DNA of 64,000 nt, taken from assembly GCF_042658845.1 (NCBI RefSeq), contig NZ_JBHSRI010000002.1, forward strand, positions 62,001 through 126,000, in the 5' to 3' direction. The translations under genes were made by a program, and so were the position numbers. This stretch comes from Paenisporosarcina macmurdoensis (lineage in GTDB: Bacteria; Bacillota; Bacilli; Bacillales_A; Planococcaceae). Shown here in pieces: positions 52,222 through 61,615 of this stretch (position 1 is its first letter; the number at the start of each line of letters is the position of its first letter). The notes below the pieces were generated by a model. That model saw nothing but the letters and a program-made list of their open reading frames with translations, was not told where the DNA came from and did not search any database.

Positions 52222-52385
52222 CTAATTTAAATGTATGAGATTTAAACACCCAGACTTTTTTAGGAAATTGAAGATGTTCGTTTTATAATCTTCGACACCT
52301 GGCTGATCAAATGGAATGATGTCCAATAAATAAGCGCTGTATGGACATGACACTATATAGAAGTAGTTCGCTGTAGTGAAATTCT
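52222..52385 (-). pseudogene. pgi: 3' remnant of a glucose-6-phosphate isomerase gene
   Basis: The minus strand reads NYFYIVSCPYSAYLL, then DIIPFDQPGVEDYKTNIF, NFLKKSG and a stop at 52222-52224. The stretch PFDQPGVE-YK-N-F is the C-terminal signature of bacterial phosphoglucose isomerase. Just upstream the frame is interrupted by a stop, and no catalytic part remains. It is about 45-50 codons of a decayed gene. Confidence 0.72.
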
Positions 52386-52562
52386 ATTACTCCAGCAAAT
52401 TTGAACCGTTGAATGCTAAATAGGTGTATGGATGGGAACCCGTGGGTATTAGACTATTTAGAGATAGTAATTTGGAGAAGGGTTCTCGAAGACACTATTT
52501 TTTAGTATGTTATAATTTTAAGTATATTTTTAATTCAATTTTGATAGAAACGGGATGAGCAT

Positions 52563-53660
52563 TTGAAGAAAGAGATTGCCTCCATTTACTATGTTCGTTT
52601 TTTTGCGATGTTAATGGTTGTATTAGTTCATACGACGGCACAGTATCGTCATTTATTTGACGTGCCCTCTGCACAAAATGCGTTTTATTTCTTTATGAAT
52701 CATATTGTGCGTGTCGAAGCCGGCATGTTCATAATGATTATGGGAATTGTGTTCTTTTATATGTATAAAGATCGCCCATTTACGAAGGATGTATTTTTTT
52801 CTTATTGGAAAAAGCGTGTAGTTTATATATTGATTCCGTATATTATTTGGTCATTGATTTACGAAGTCGAGATGTGGCATTATCAGGATCGTGTATTGGT
52901 GTGGTCAGAAGTATGGGATCGCCTTTTAATGGGTCAAAGTAAGTACCAGTTATATTTTATTTTTATAGTGGTACAGTTTTATCTGATTTTCCCATTGTTA
53001 ATGATGATGGTAAGGAAATGGTCGTTTTTCCGTAAATACTTATGGGTATTTGGTTTGCTAGCTGAATATGCACATTTCCAATTTAGCTTACGTTCAGACT
53101 TAATACAGGTGCCTATTTTTTTAAGTCTAATTAGCCCATATTTATTGGGGGCATGGATTGGTATCCATCATGAAACTATTGTGGCCAAGATGTCGAAACT
53201 AAAATTGATTTTAACAGGGCTTGTTGGCTTCGGGTTAGGTATGACATATGTGTTTATTCGGTACCGTAATACGTATTTTGACAGATTACCTATTGATCCA
53301 GATTATTATAAGTGGATCGGCATTTTATTCATATTTATTGGAAGTTTGTTCTTCTTCTATTTTGCGGAGTATTTAGTCAAGTGGTCAAGTGGGAAATCTG
53401 TGAACCGTATGCGCAGCGTGGCAGCTTATTCGTTCGGGTTTTATTTAATGCACCCGTTAGTGTTGTTTCAAGTAATGGAATTATTGCCTACTCGTGAAAC
53501 GCCTTTACCATGGCATGTTACGATTTTCTTGCAATATGTTTTAACGGTAGTGTTATGTTATTTGATTATTTGGTTGTTCCATCGTTTCGTACCTTTTGCA
53601 AGTTTCTTATTCGGAAAGTTACCGAAGAAAGCACAATTGGTGTGGCAGATTAAAGAATAG
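52563..53660 (+). CDS. Acyltransferase family 3 membrane protein
   Basis: This 365-aa protein has about ten membrane helices. The family signature is at the N-terminus (YYVRFFAMLMVVLVHTTAQY, with the conserved Arg and His). Such enzymes move O-acetyl or other acyl groups onto surface polysaccharides or lipids; IcaC and YrhL are relatives. The start is TTG 52563 with GGGATGAG upstream. It lies next to decayed DNA and may be part of a variable surface region. The substrate is unknown. Confidence 0.88.
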   Translation: MKKEIASIYYVRFFAMLMVVLVHTTAQYRHLFDVPSAQNAFYFFMNHIVRVEAGMFIMIMGIVFFYMYKDRPFTKDVFFSYWKKRVVYILIPYIIWSLIYEVEMWHYQDRVLVWSEVWDRLLMGQSKYQLYFIFIVVQFYLIFPLLMMMVRKWSFFRKYLWVFGLLAEYAHFQFSLRSDLIQVPIFLSLISPYLLGAWIGIHHETIVAKMSKLKLILTGLVGFGLGMTYVFIRYRNTYFDRLPIDPDYYKWIGILFIFIGSLFFFYFAEYLVKWSSGKSVNRMRSVAAYSFGFYLMHPLVLFQVMELLPTRETPLPWHVTIFLQYVLTVVLCYLIIWLFHRFVPFASFLFGKLPKKAQLVWQIKE

Positions 53661-53682
53661 TTTCATTTAAAAGAAGATAGTG

Positions 53683-53729
53683 AGCAAACAAAAAGAAGCG
53701 CGAGTAGTTAGCGCTTCTTTTTGTTTGCT
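53683..53729. terminator. Bidirectional terminator with 19-bp perfect stem
   Basis: AGCAAACAAAAAGAAGCGC (53683-53701) pairs with GCGCTTCTTTTTGTTTGCT (53711-53729), loop GAGTAGTTA. It lies between convergent genes and overlaps the 3' end of the minus-strand gene. Confidence 0.93.
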
Positions 53730-53926
53730 TCTTGTGGTTTTGGATCAATTGTTTGAGCGTCGTTTCTAAGGTAAAAGAAAGAAATAATGCCGGAGAGGAG
53801 GGATCCCCCAGCTGCAATAATGAGACGTGTATCAAAAGGTACTTCTGCATATTTTTTTTCAATAATCCACATGGAAAGGTATGCGACGATTATCATGATG
53901 GGAATGATCAAACTAAAACGCTTCAT
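53708..53926 (-). CDS. Small two-helix membrane protein
   Basis: This 72-aa protein from ATG 53926 (AAGGAAG upstream) has helix 1 at about residues 5-21 (SLIIPIMIIVAYLSMWI) and helix 2 at about 34-51, and a charged tail NKKKR. An earlier start would add a non-hydrophobic stretch without a site. No family is recognised. Confidence 0.7.
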   Translation of the reverse strand: MKRFSLIIPIMIIVAYLSMWIIEKKYAEVPFDTRLIIAAGGSLLSGIISFFYLRNDAQTIDPKPQEANKKKR

Positions 53927-54054
53927 AAGGGATACTTCCTTTTTTCCTTTAAGTTTACCATAGGGAGCTAGCGTGATGGGTGGACTTTCAGTGAACACTA
54001 CGAAGTGATACTGTTTCTTACAGATCCATATAAGAGCCATCTACGCATTTCGGC

Positions 54055-54717
54055 TTACCAAAGTATTTCCCATTTACGGTCTTCGGCAATTGCTTGTAGT
54101 CGTGATTCAGGGCGAACGGCTACTGGATTTCCGACAAGTTCCAGAACGGTGATATCTGAGATACTGTCACCGTAGGCCGAACTATTTTTCCAGTCGATGT
54201 CTAAGCCTTGAAGTGCTTGTTCAATCATTTCGTTTTTCCGTTCCCCTTGGATATGGTAAATGGCAGTTTCTGTGTCGATTGTGCCGTTACTCATGGGAAT
54301 TTGTGTGCCAATGACGTCATGAATAGCTAAGTCTCGAGTTACTTCGTTTAACATGGGCGCAAACGCACCTGAGACAAGTAGGACATGGTCACCTGCAATT
54401 AAATGTTTTTTCAAACGATCGACGACAGTTACATTAAGTTCATTGTGCATTTCTTTGGACATATCTTTAAAGTAATTTTCAACTTCCTGTTGAGGCATGT
54501 CTTTTAAAGCATTTAAATAAAGCTGCATCGATTTGGCTTTCATTTTGTTCTCAGGGTAAAGTTTCATTTTATAAGCCAGATACGGTTTCATCAGTGCTCG
54601 GTAAAAAGGTTGATATTTTGATGCGTGGATAGGGTGTTTTTTCATATAATTCATCATTAGTTTAAAGGTTTCTTGAGGGTACAGTGTTCCGTCAAAGTCG
54701 AATATAGCGACGCGCAT
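54055..54717 (-). CDS. HAD-superfamily hydrolase, SerB-like (subfamily IB)
   Basis: This 220-aa phosphatase has the HAD motifs I DFDGTLYP (Asp7, Asp9), II LLVSGAF, III with a Lys in the GERKNEM area, and IV YGDSISDITVLELVG. Subfamily IB enzymes dephosphorylate phosphoserine or small metabolites. The ATG has GGAGTGATC upstream. Substrate not readable. Confidence 0.88.
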   Translation of the reverse strand: MRVAIFDFDGTLYPQETFKLMMNYMKKHPIHASKYQPFYRALMKPYLAYKMKLYPENKMKAKSMQLYLNALKDMPQQEVENYFKDMSKEMHNELNVTVVDRLKKHLIAGDHVLLVSGAFAPMLNEVTRDLAIHDVIGTQIPMSNGTIDTETAIYHIQGERKNEMIEQALQGLDIDWKNSSAYGDSISDITVLELVGNPVAVRPESRLQAIAEDRKWEILW

Positions 54718-54833
54718 TGGATGATCACTCCTGTTCTATAGTTTCTAGTTTATCACTAAATAGATGGCGCGGTAACATTTGGCTAGTCATGACTTTTCCA
54801 TGGAAATGAGCTGGATTTGGACTGAATTTCACG

Positions 54834-54928
54834 TTTAGTTGTAATTTTAGAGCGTTTAGTTGTAAAAAAAGCATATTTAGTTGTAATTTTCGCCACTTTA
54901 GTTGTAAAAATCACGACTTTAGTTGTAA
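54834..54928 (+). repeat. 21-bp-pitch array 5 (TTTAGTTGTAA x5)
   Basis: Exact copies start at 54834, 54855, 54876, 54897 and 54918 (21 bp each); ATGG follows at 54939. It lies between two minus-strand genes and points opposite to them. Confidence 0.97.
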
Positions 54929-55013
54929 TAGTAAAATTATGGATTTTTTTTGAGCTAAAACAAAAGAAGCCGCCGTTTTCCCACAACGACCGCTCCTTTA
55001 ATATAGTGTTTAT

Positions 55014-55970
55014 TTAAATAGAGTAGTTCTTTTCAAGTTCGACTTTAAGTGTTTTTGCAAGTTGCAGCATGTTGTAGTGGCCGGCTAGTTTTTCAGCGTC
55101 GGCGTTGTAGTTTGTGTTCGTGTTAACGTCGTATGTGTAAATGTCCCCGTTTTTGTCGCGGATGAATTCGATGCCGGCAACTTTTATTTCGTTTTGTTTA
55201 AGGAAAGTCTCGTATTGCTCAATGATTGGTTCATTAAAGTTCTCGATAATTTGAAATTTAGGTTGAGCTGAATTTGTTTCTAGCGTCGTTTCTCCTACAG
55301 GGCAGAACAAGTCGTCAATTTGACAAGCATCTGCTGGACACAGTTCGAAACCTTCTGAAGTGTCGACTTTTACCGCATATTGAAATTTCCCATTAATGAA
55401 TTCACAACGGGTGATGTAAGGTTCAGGTGCATTGATATATTGTTGGATTAAGGTGACACCATCGACGGGTTCTTCAAAGGTAGGGCCTTCTATATAGGTA
55501 TGTAAGCTTTCGATTGTGTGGAATAGTTGAACGCCAAGACCTTTACCAGCACGATTATGCTTCGTGATAAATGAGCTTTCTCCTAAAGATTGAGCTGCTT
55601 TTATAATATGTTCTTTGCCAACAGCTGCAATTGTTTTCGGCGTTTTTATTCCTGAAGCTTCAAGTGCTGTGTACTGAAGTACTTTGCTTAGCTCTAGTCT
55701 TAGAGCATTACTGCCATTGAAAATTGTACGGTCATGATGTTCAAGCCACGCTAATACGGCAGACGTTAGTTCAGGTGCATAGCGGTGATTTCTCGTATGG
55801 GAAGAGGCACTCATACGATTATAGAAAATCCCTTCAGGTGGTTCCCCAGTTAGATTGACTAAGCCTTGATCAAGATGCCATTCTTCATAAGGAACTTGAA
55901 GTTCTTCCAATCGTTTCGTTAAATGCACAGTCCATTCGCTATTTTCGTGAAGTATATAAACTTTAGTCAT
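55014..55970 (-). CDS. ATP-grasp protein (RimK-like ligase)
   Basis: This 318-aa protein has the ATP-grasp layout: FITKHNRAGKGLGVQLF for the glycine-rich loop (about 135-151), LIQQYINAPEPYITRCEFI for the lid, and VAGIEFIRDKNGDIYTYDVN for the metal-binding Glu/Asn. Members join a carboxylate to an amine or thiol using ATP. AGGACAATTTT precedes the ATG. It lies 18 bp after a flavin monooxygenase gene, probably the same transcript; the joint pathway is unknown. Confidence 0.86.
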   Translation of the reverse strand: MTKVYILHENSEWTVHLTKRLEELQVPYEEWHLDQGLVNLTGEPPEGIFYNRMSASSHTRNHRYAPELTSAVLAWLEHHDRTIFNGSNALRLELSKVLQYTALEASGIKTPKTIAAVGKEHIIKAAQSLGESSFITKHNRAGKGLGVQLFHTIESLHTYIEGPTFEEPVDGVTLIQQYINAPEPYITRCEFINGKFQYAVKVDTSEGFELCPADACQIDDLFCPVGETTLETNSAQPKFQIIENFNEPIIEQYETFLKQNEIKVAGIEFIRDKNGDIYTYDVNTNTNYNADAEKLAGHYNMLQLAKTLKVELEKNYSI

Positions 55971-55988
55971 AAAATTGTCCTCCGATAG

Positions 55989-57035
55989 TTAGATTAATTG
56001 TGCTCTTTTGCTTTCAACAAGGGGCATGACTTTTTTTGAAAACCGTTCCATTTCTTCGAGCTGCGGTGAAAATTGAAGTAACAAAAGGTCTAAGCCAGCT
56101 TGCTCATAAGCAATAATTTGATTGGCAATTTGTTCGGGAGTACCGATAAGGTTAGGTCTTAATCCACGATTGGAAACTGAGTAATCGTACAGTTTTACTT
56201 GTTGTTCGAGTTGCGATTTATTGACAAAGTCATTATATCCCGCGTAAGCGCTGGATTCTTTCGTATCAGTTATTCGGTTTAATTCAAGTTGTGCTTGCTC
56301 TTCAGTATCTCGACATACGATATATGCCGCCATGCCAAAGGATTGGAACGGTTCTTTTTCAGCCTTTTTTCGTAAGGATTTCATGTCGTTGATTTTTATT
56401 GTGATTTCTTCAACTGTTCCACCGTGCATAACATATGCATCACAGCCAGCAACGATGGTTTCTTTGCCACGAGGACTTTCGCCGCCTGCGTAAAGAATGG
56501 GGTTCGGTTTTTGAATGGGCTTTGGATGTAGGTGTGTATTTTCAATCGTGTAAAATGAACCTCTGTATGTAAAGACGTCTTCTGTCCAAAGTCCTTTTAG
56601 TACATCGATAAATTCTTCTGTGCGGTCATAGCGGGCGTCATGTTCAGTAAAAATGCCGCCATATTGTTTGGCTTCTTCTTCCCACCAAGCTGACACAACA
56701 TTTAACGTGAGACGTCCATTGCTAATATGATCGATGTTTGACGCCATTTTAGCTGTAACTGCAGGGTTATGAAAACCTGGTCTAACAGCTACCATTATTT
56801 CGATTTTTTCTGTGACAGCCGCAAGTGCCGCTGCAGTAGACCAAGCCTCCAACGAGTCGGATTCAGGACCTTTTATATCGTTTAAGTAAAGTTCAGCGAT
56901 AAGAGTTGTATCAAAGCCCATTTTTTCGCCTGCTTGTATAACTTGCTTTGCGTATTCAAAGGTGGGGGGCATGTTTTCATCTTCCACATTGCGCAACCAA
57001 CCTCCGAAAATAGGTAACCAAAATCCATAACGCAT
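55989..57035 (-). CDS. LLM-class flavin-dependent monooxygenase (SsuD/SfnG-like)
   Basis: This 348-aa protein has the luciferase-like barrel: MRYGFWLPIFGGWLRN at the start, DTTLIAELYLNDIKG, then AVRPGFHNPAVTAKMAS and GRLTLNVVSAWWEEE, typical of alkanesulfonate or dimethyl-sulfone monooxygenases using FMNH2. ATG 57035 has AAAGGAG 11 nt upstream and starts at the barrel. It may release sulfur from organosulfonates; the MetQ-like lipoprotein at the right end would fit a sulfur theme but is 6 kb away. Confidence 0.88.
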   Translation of the reverse strand: MRYGFWLPIFGGWLRNVEDENMPPTFEYAKQVIQAGEKMGFDTTLIAELYLNDIKGPESDSLEAWSTAAALAAVTEKIEIMVAVRPGFHNPAVTAKMASNIDHISNGRLTLNVVSAWWEEEAKQYGGIFTEHDARYDRTEEFIDVLKGLWTEDVFTYRGSFYTIENTHLHPKPIQKPNPILYAGGESPRGKETIVAGCDAYVMHGGTVEEITIKINDMKSLRKKAEKEPFQSFGMAAYIVCRDTEEQAQLELNRITDTKESSAYAGYNDFVNKSQLEQQVKLYDYSVSNRGLRPNLIGTPEQIANQIIAYEQAGLDLLLLQFSPQLEEMERFSKKVMPLVESKRAQLI

Positions 57036-57173
57036 AATGAGTACAACTCCTTTTTGAAGAGAAAGATAAATTAATAGAAAAATTAAATTCATTCTATTAA
57101 TTAATCCTATAGGATAACTAGGTTATGAGTCAAATATAGAGATTATGAATGTAATAATTGGAGTGAAAGTAGA

Positions 57174-57268
57174 TTTAGTTGTAAAATTTGCGTATTTAGT
57201 TGTAAAAAATGAACATTTAGTTGTAATTTTGACTGATTTAGTTGTAAAAATCTCGAGTTTAGTTGTAA
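57174..57268 (+). repeat. 21-bp-pitch array 6 (TTTAGTTGTAA x5)
   Basis: Exact copies start at 57174, 57195, 57216, 57237 and 57258 (21 bp each); ATGG follows at 57279. It lies between two minus-strand genes. Confidence 0.97.
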
Positions 57269-57298
57269 TTATGAAATTATGGGTCACTTAACGCAAGA

Positions 57299-57334
57299 CA
57301 AAAAAATCCCCACAAATTTGTAGTTTGTGGGGTA
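57299..57334 (-). terminator. Terminator of the ThDP-enzyme transcript
   Basis: On the minus strand ACCCCACAAA pairs with TTTGTGGGG-T, followed by TTTTTTT. Confidence 0.9.
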
Positions 57335-57376
57335 AAGAAAATATTTTTATAAAGTAATTCGCCTCGTTGTGTAGGC

Positions 57377-58996
57377 TTAGCCGCGTTTTAGAGTAGGTGG
57401 GATTTCTTCAGGATCCACCATAATTTCGATAACGGTTGGTCCTTTGTAAGTTTGTGCAAAGACAAGTGCATCTTCTACCTCTTGTGCTGTGAAGCAACGG
57501 AAAGCTGCTGCACCTAGTGCTTCACCAAATAGGCTTAAGTTAGCAGGATATTCATAAACCGTGCCGACTGAGCGACCCAAGTTATAGCGCATCCCTTTGT
57601 CGACCATGTCGAGACGGCCATTGTTTAGGACGATAAAAGGAATTTGTAAGCCATGACAAACGGCCGCTGAGATTTCAGCTCCATGCATCATGGTACATCC
57701 GTCTCCAGTTAAGCATGCAATTGCTTGCTCAGGGTTCGCAAATTTAGCACCTATTGCGTATCCAATAGCATGACCCATTGTCCCAAAAACATCATCGGCA
57801 AAGAATGTGCCTTCTTTTTCAATGTCGAAATTTTGGATTGCATAAAAAGTATGACTACCATCATCTCCAAAAAGAATGGTCTCAGAAGTTAGATGTTTGC
57901 GCATTAGTTTGACAGCTGTCACAGCAGATATTTTTTCAGTTAAAGAGGAAATAGCCTCAAGTGTTTCTCTTTCAACTAATGATGTTGCAGCACTTTCAAG
58001 AATGGCCGGATCAAGAATGGCTTGTAAGTTAATTTTTGCATCTCCAATAACCGGCAATGTTGGAACTGGAATCGATTTACCGATGAAAGTTGGTTCTATA
58101 TCAAAGTGAATAACTTGTTCTGGATACATGTTTGGTGAGAATCCAGCAAGTGTCATGTCGGTTAATTTCGTTCCGATGACAATCAATAGGTCGACACCTT
58201 CATTTAAGTAGTCAGATGCTGCTTGTGTTCCACCTAATCCAAATGGACCTAAATAACCCGGATGATCGGTACGGATGGTTCCTTTTCCGCAAGGTGTTGT
58301 AATAACTGGCAGATTGTATTGAAGTGAAAGATACTTCACTTCATCATAGGCTTGTGAAATATGCACGCCTTTGCCTAGGAATAGGAGTGGTCTTTTTGCA
58401 TGTTCAAGCAAGGATTTCACTTCATTCATATACGGTGAAACCGGTTGTTCTAAGTGGGGTAACGACAATGTAAATGGTTCAATCTCTTCCATAAGTACAT
58501 CTGCTGGTATAGATAAATGTACGGGACCTTTACGTCCTGTCAATGCTGTTTCAAGTGCGTGTTGGAAGTAAAGTGGGAACTGGTCTCCACGTTCAACTCT
58601 CGCACTAAAAAGTGTTACTGGTTCAAACATCTTGACAAGATCAGTTCCAAATATGCTTGAATCTTGTCCCATAGCTCGTCCAGATTCTTTGACAGAAGGG
58701 TGTCCTGTTATAAAAAGTACGGGTAAGTTAAAGGCTTTAGCTTGTCCCGCTGCAGTAAGCAAGTTCGTGCCACCTGGTCCCGAAGTGCCGATTGCAACAC
58801 CCAGTGAATTGTTTTGTCGTGAATAACCGCCTGCCATAAATCCAGCGCCCGCTTCATGTCTGCTTAGAACGAATTCGAGGTCGTTCTTCTCCATAGCTAG
58901 TAGAAGAGGTACGACGGCTTTACCTGGTATTCCGAATGCGTGAGTGACTTGGAAAGATTTTAAATGTTCGACAAGGATGGTAGCAATTGTTTTCAT
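57377..58996 (-). CDS. Thiamine-diphosphate-dependent enzyme (acetolactate synthase-like)
   Basis: This 539-aa protein has three-domain ThDP architecture: N-terminal PYR domain (FVLSRHEAGAGFMAGGYSRQ with the catalytic Glu), a central FAD/nucleotide-like domain (LLIVIGTKLTDMT), and a C-terminal PP domain with GDGCTMMHGAEISAA and NN (LNNGRLDMV). Acetolactate synthase, benzoylformate decarboxylase and related carboligases share this plan. It overlaps the upstream GGDEF-EAL gene by 4 nt, so they are translated together. No small regulatory subunit gene is near, which makes branched-chain amino-acid synthesis less likely. Confidence 0.88.
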   Translation of the reverse strand: MKTIATILVEHLKSFQVTHAFGIPGKAVVPLLLAMEKNDLEFVLSRHEAGAGFMAGGYSRQNNSLGVAIGTSGPGGTNLLTAAGQAKAFNLPVLFITGHPSVKESGRAMGQDSSIFGTDLVKMFEPVTLFSARVERGDQFPLYFQHALETALTGRKGPVHLSIPADVLMEEIEPFTLSLPHLEQPVSPYMNEVKSLLEHAKRPLLFLGKGVHISQAYDEVKYLSLQYNLPVITTPCGKGTIRTDHPGYLGPFGLGGTQAASDYLNEGVDLLIVIGTKLTDMTLAGFSPNMYPEQVIHFDIEPTFIGKSIPVPTLPVIGDAKINLQAILDPAILESAATSLVERETLEAISSLTEKISAVTAVKLMRKHLTSETILFGDDGSHTFYAIQNFDIEKEGTFFADDVFGTMGHAIGYAIGAKFANPEQAIACLTGDGCTMMHGAEISAAVCHGLQIPFIVLNNGRLDMVDKGMRYNLGRSVGTVYEYPANLSLFGEALGAAAFRCFTAQEVEDALVFAQTYKGPTVIEIMVDPEEIPPTLKRG

Positions 58997-61257
58997 AGTT
59001 GAATGACACCTCTAGTTGAATTAAATTCATATTTTTTTTCAATATCGTTTGCGGATAAGGGTTTACTAAAATAAAAGCCTTGTATTTCATCACATTGCAA
59101 GTTGCGAAGGAACTCGAGTTGATCCTTTGTTTCAACACCCTCAGCAATAACTTTTAAATTGAGCGCATGAGCTATAGAAACAATGGCACCAACGATTTTT
59201 GCGTCTTTTGGTCCGTTCAACATGTCTCGAACAAAACTACGATCGATTTTCAAACGGTGAATATGGAAATTTTTCAAATAATTTAATGAGCTATACCCCG
59301 TTCCGAAATCATCGATGGCTATTTGGATACCGATATCATGCAATTCTTCCAAAACCGAAGTAGAACGAATGACGTCCATCGTCATAGATTCTGTGATTTC
59401 AAGTTCTAAACATTGCGGTGTAAGACCGGTATCGAGTAAAACTTGTTTTACTTTATCTACAAGTTTTTGTTTTAAAAATTCTTGTGGAGACAAGTTGATC
59501 GATAGCTTGAGTGAAGTCATGCCTTGGTCATGCCATGATTTCATTTGTCTACAGGCATTAATAAGAACCCATTCACCTAAATTGATCATTAATCCCATTT
59601 CTTCTGCAAGAGGAATAAAATTATCTGGCGGAATTAGTCCAAGTTGCGGATGATTCCAGCGCAGTAATGCTTCCATTCCAATTACTTGATTGGTACTCAA
59701 ATCAATTTGTGGTTGATAATGTAGGACAAGATCATTATTTTGAATGGCTGTTTCAAGCTCAGATTCGAGCGTCAGCTTTTGCAACGACTCTTCAGACATG
59801 TCTGAATTGTAGAAACAATAACCATTTTTACCTCGGTCTTTTGCTCGATACATGGCATTGTCCGCATGAGAGAAAAGGGTACTAATATCTGAACCATCAT
59901 TTGGATAAATAGAAATGCCGATACTCGTACTGATATGAAATTCAAGAGTTTGAATGACAAATGGTTTACGGACAACTTCAATGATGTCATCTGCAATCTG
60001 TTTAAGATTTTCGATGGTGTGGAAATTAGTAATGACAATGGTAAATTCATCGCCACCCATTCGAAATAGTTTCCCTTTATCGCGGATATACATGTTTAAT
60101 CGCCGAGCAATTTCAATTAGTAAAGTATCTCCTTTTGCATGACCAAGCGTATCGTTAATTAATTTAAAGCGATCGAGATCCAGTAAGAAAATAGCAAGAG
60201 AAGTGTCATTCGATATGTGAGAGTCAAGAATTTCATTTACATAATTATGGAAATAACGTCGATTAGGAAGTTCTGTTAATTCGTCATGGTGAGCGTGTTG
60301 TTGCATTAAAAGTTGGTTTTCATAACGTTCAGTGATGTCTCGAAAGCTTAATACTGTGCCAATCAAATATTTATTTACACTATAAATAGGTCGACCATCA
60401 AATAAACAAATAGTCTCTTTAGCGGAGTTAGCTTTCTTGAAAATGACCTCTATATCCGTAAAGCTATCTTTTGAATGGATGATTTTTTGTACCCACTCTC
60501 CAACAACTTCTAAGTCTTGTGATGAATCCATTAATACGTCTTTTCGTTTTAAGCCAGTCAGTTTTTCTGCATAAGGATTAAATTCAGTAATACGTCCAAA
60601 TTGATCTGTTAAAACCATTGCTGTATGGGAAGATTCAGTCACCACTTGATTTAGAGCATTTAAGTCTTTATTTTGTTCGCGAAGTTGTATTTCACGCTCT
60701 ATACTAGTTCCAACTACAGATAGTAAAGAGAGTAGTAACGGATCCTTAAAACTTATATCTGTCATAATTGAAACTGTGCCAATCGTTTTATTTGTCCGGT
60801 GATCTTTAAAAGGGACTGAATAACAAGCTGATTGGGAAAGGAAGTCATGGTAATGTTGTGTACCGACAATTTCAATAGCGCTATTATTATCAAGAGCAAG
60901 GCTAATGCAGTTTGTCCCACTGTATTGTTCGATAAATTGGATACCAGTTTTAAAACCGAGATGCTCAATTACATTTTTAATCGTATTATCGCCTTCAATA
61001 TACATAATGACACCTTGACTATCAGTTAAAACAATAAGCAATGGTGTCCCTTTTACCATTCCTAAGAATTCGGGAATGAAAAATTCGACAACATCTAAAA
61101 CTTCTTTGTTGTCTCTTTGAATTAGTTTTAACTGTGTTGGTTCTATTAAAATTGGATCAGGTACGATGTTTGGATTTAATCCGATGGTTTTACACCTTTC
61201 GTTAGATGCATCAATAAATTTAAGAACTTCTAGTTGGGAATATTCTTTTCTTGCCAT
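58993..61257 (-). CDS. GAF-PAS-GGDEF-EAL c-di-GMP turnover protein
   Basis: This 754-aa protein starts at ATG 61257 with GAGGTGA upstream. Domain order: an N-terminal GAF-like region (about 60-200, resembling those of AcoR-type activators), PAS (about 205-320), GGDEF with LPNRRYF and intact MGGDEF, and EAL with MEALLRWNHP, ELEITES, IDDFGTGYSSL and AEGVET, all intact. Synthesis and breakdown are both possible. It is cytoplasmic, with no membrane helix. Its 3' end overlaps the ThDP-enzyme gene, so a metabolic signal may be coupled to c-di-GMP. Confidence 0.92.
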   Translation of the reverse strand: MARKEYSQLEVLKFIDASNERCKTIGLNPNIVPDPILIEPTQLKLIQRDNKEVLDVVEFFIPEFLGMVKGTPLLIVLTDSQGVIMYIEGDNTIKNVIEHLGFKTGIQFIEQYSGTNCISLALDNNSAIEIVGTQHYHDFLSQSACYSVPFKDHRTNKTIGTVSIMTDISFKDPLLLSLLSVVGTSIEREIQLREQNKDLNALNQVVTESSHTAMVLTDQFGRITEFNPYAEKLTGLKRKDVLMDSSQDLEVVGEWVQKIIHSKDSFTDIEVIFKKANSAKETICLFDGRPIYSVNKYLIGTVLSFRDITERYENQLLMQQHAHHDELTELPNRRYFHNYVNEILDSHISNDTSLAIFLLDLDRFKLINDTLGHAKGDTLLIEIARRLNMYIRDKGKLFRMGGDEFTIVITNFHTIENLKQIADDIIEVVRKPFVIQTLEFHISTSIGISIYPNDGSDISTLFSHADNAMYRAKDRGKNGYCFYNSDMSEESLQKLTLESELETAIQNNDLVLHYQPQIDLSTNQVIGMEALLRWNHPQLGLIPPDNFIPLAEEMGLMINLGEWVLINACRQMKSWHDQGMTSLKLSINLSPQEFLKQKLVDKVKQVLLDTGLTPQCLELEITESMTMDVIRSTSVLEELHDIGIQIAIDDFGTGYSSLNYLKNFHIHRLKIDRSFVRDMLNGPKDAKIVGAIVSIAHALNLKVIAEGVETKDQLEFLRNLQCDEIQGFYFSKPLSANDIEKKYEFNSTRGVIQL

Positions 61258-61615
61258 TCGAATCACCTCGTTTAAATCATATTTAGTGAAATTATAGGGA
61301 ATATATTAATTATATTACTTTTTATTACTATTTTTTTGGATTATAGTAACGATTACTTACCATTAGTATAGTTGATAAGAAGTCCTTTTACTTGTGAAAT
61401 ATCTGATTTTATCATTTTATGTCGAAATAGCTCGATTTAGGTCACAGGTATATCACTTATATTGGTAATTAACCCTTTTAATGTAATCCGATACTAAGAT
61501 TCTATGGCGGAATTATACATATTTATTTTACGGTGTCTTAAATCAAAAATGTTGACTGTAGGTTAGGATTTAGGTTTAGATAGTTAAAGTGTTTATATAG
61601 AAAGTAGGATTTTGA
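61258..61615. other. Divergent intergenic region, no gene seen
   Basis: About 358 bp of AT-rich DNA between the GGDEF-EAL (-) and MFS (+) genes. It must hold both promoters; I see no operator or RNA that I can support. Confidence 0.5.
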
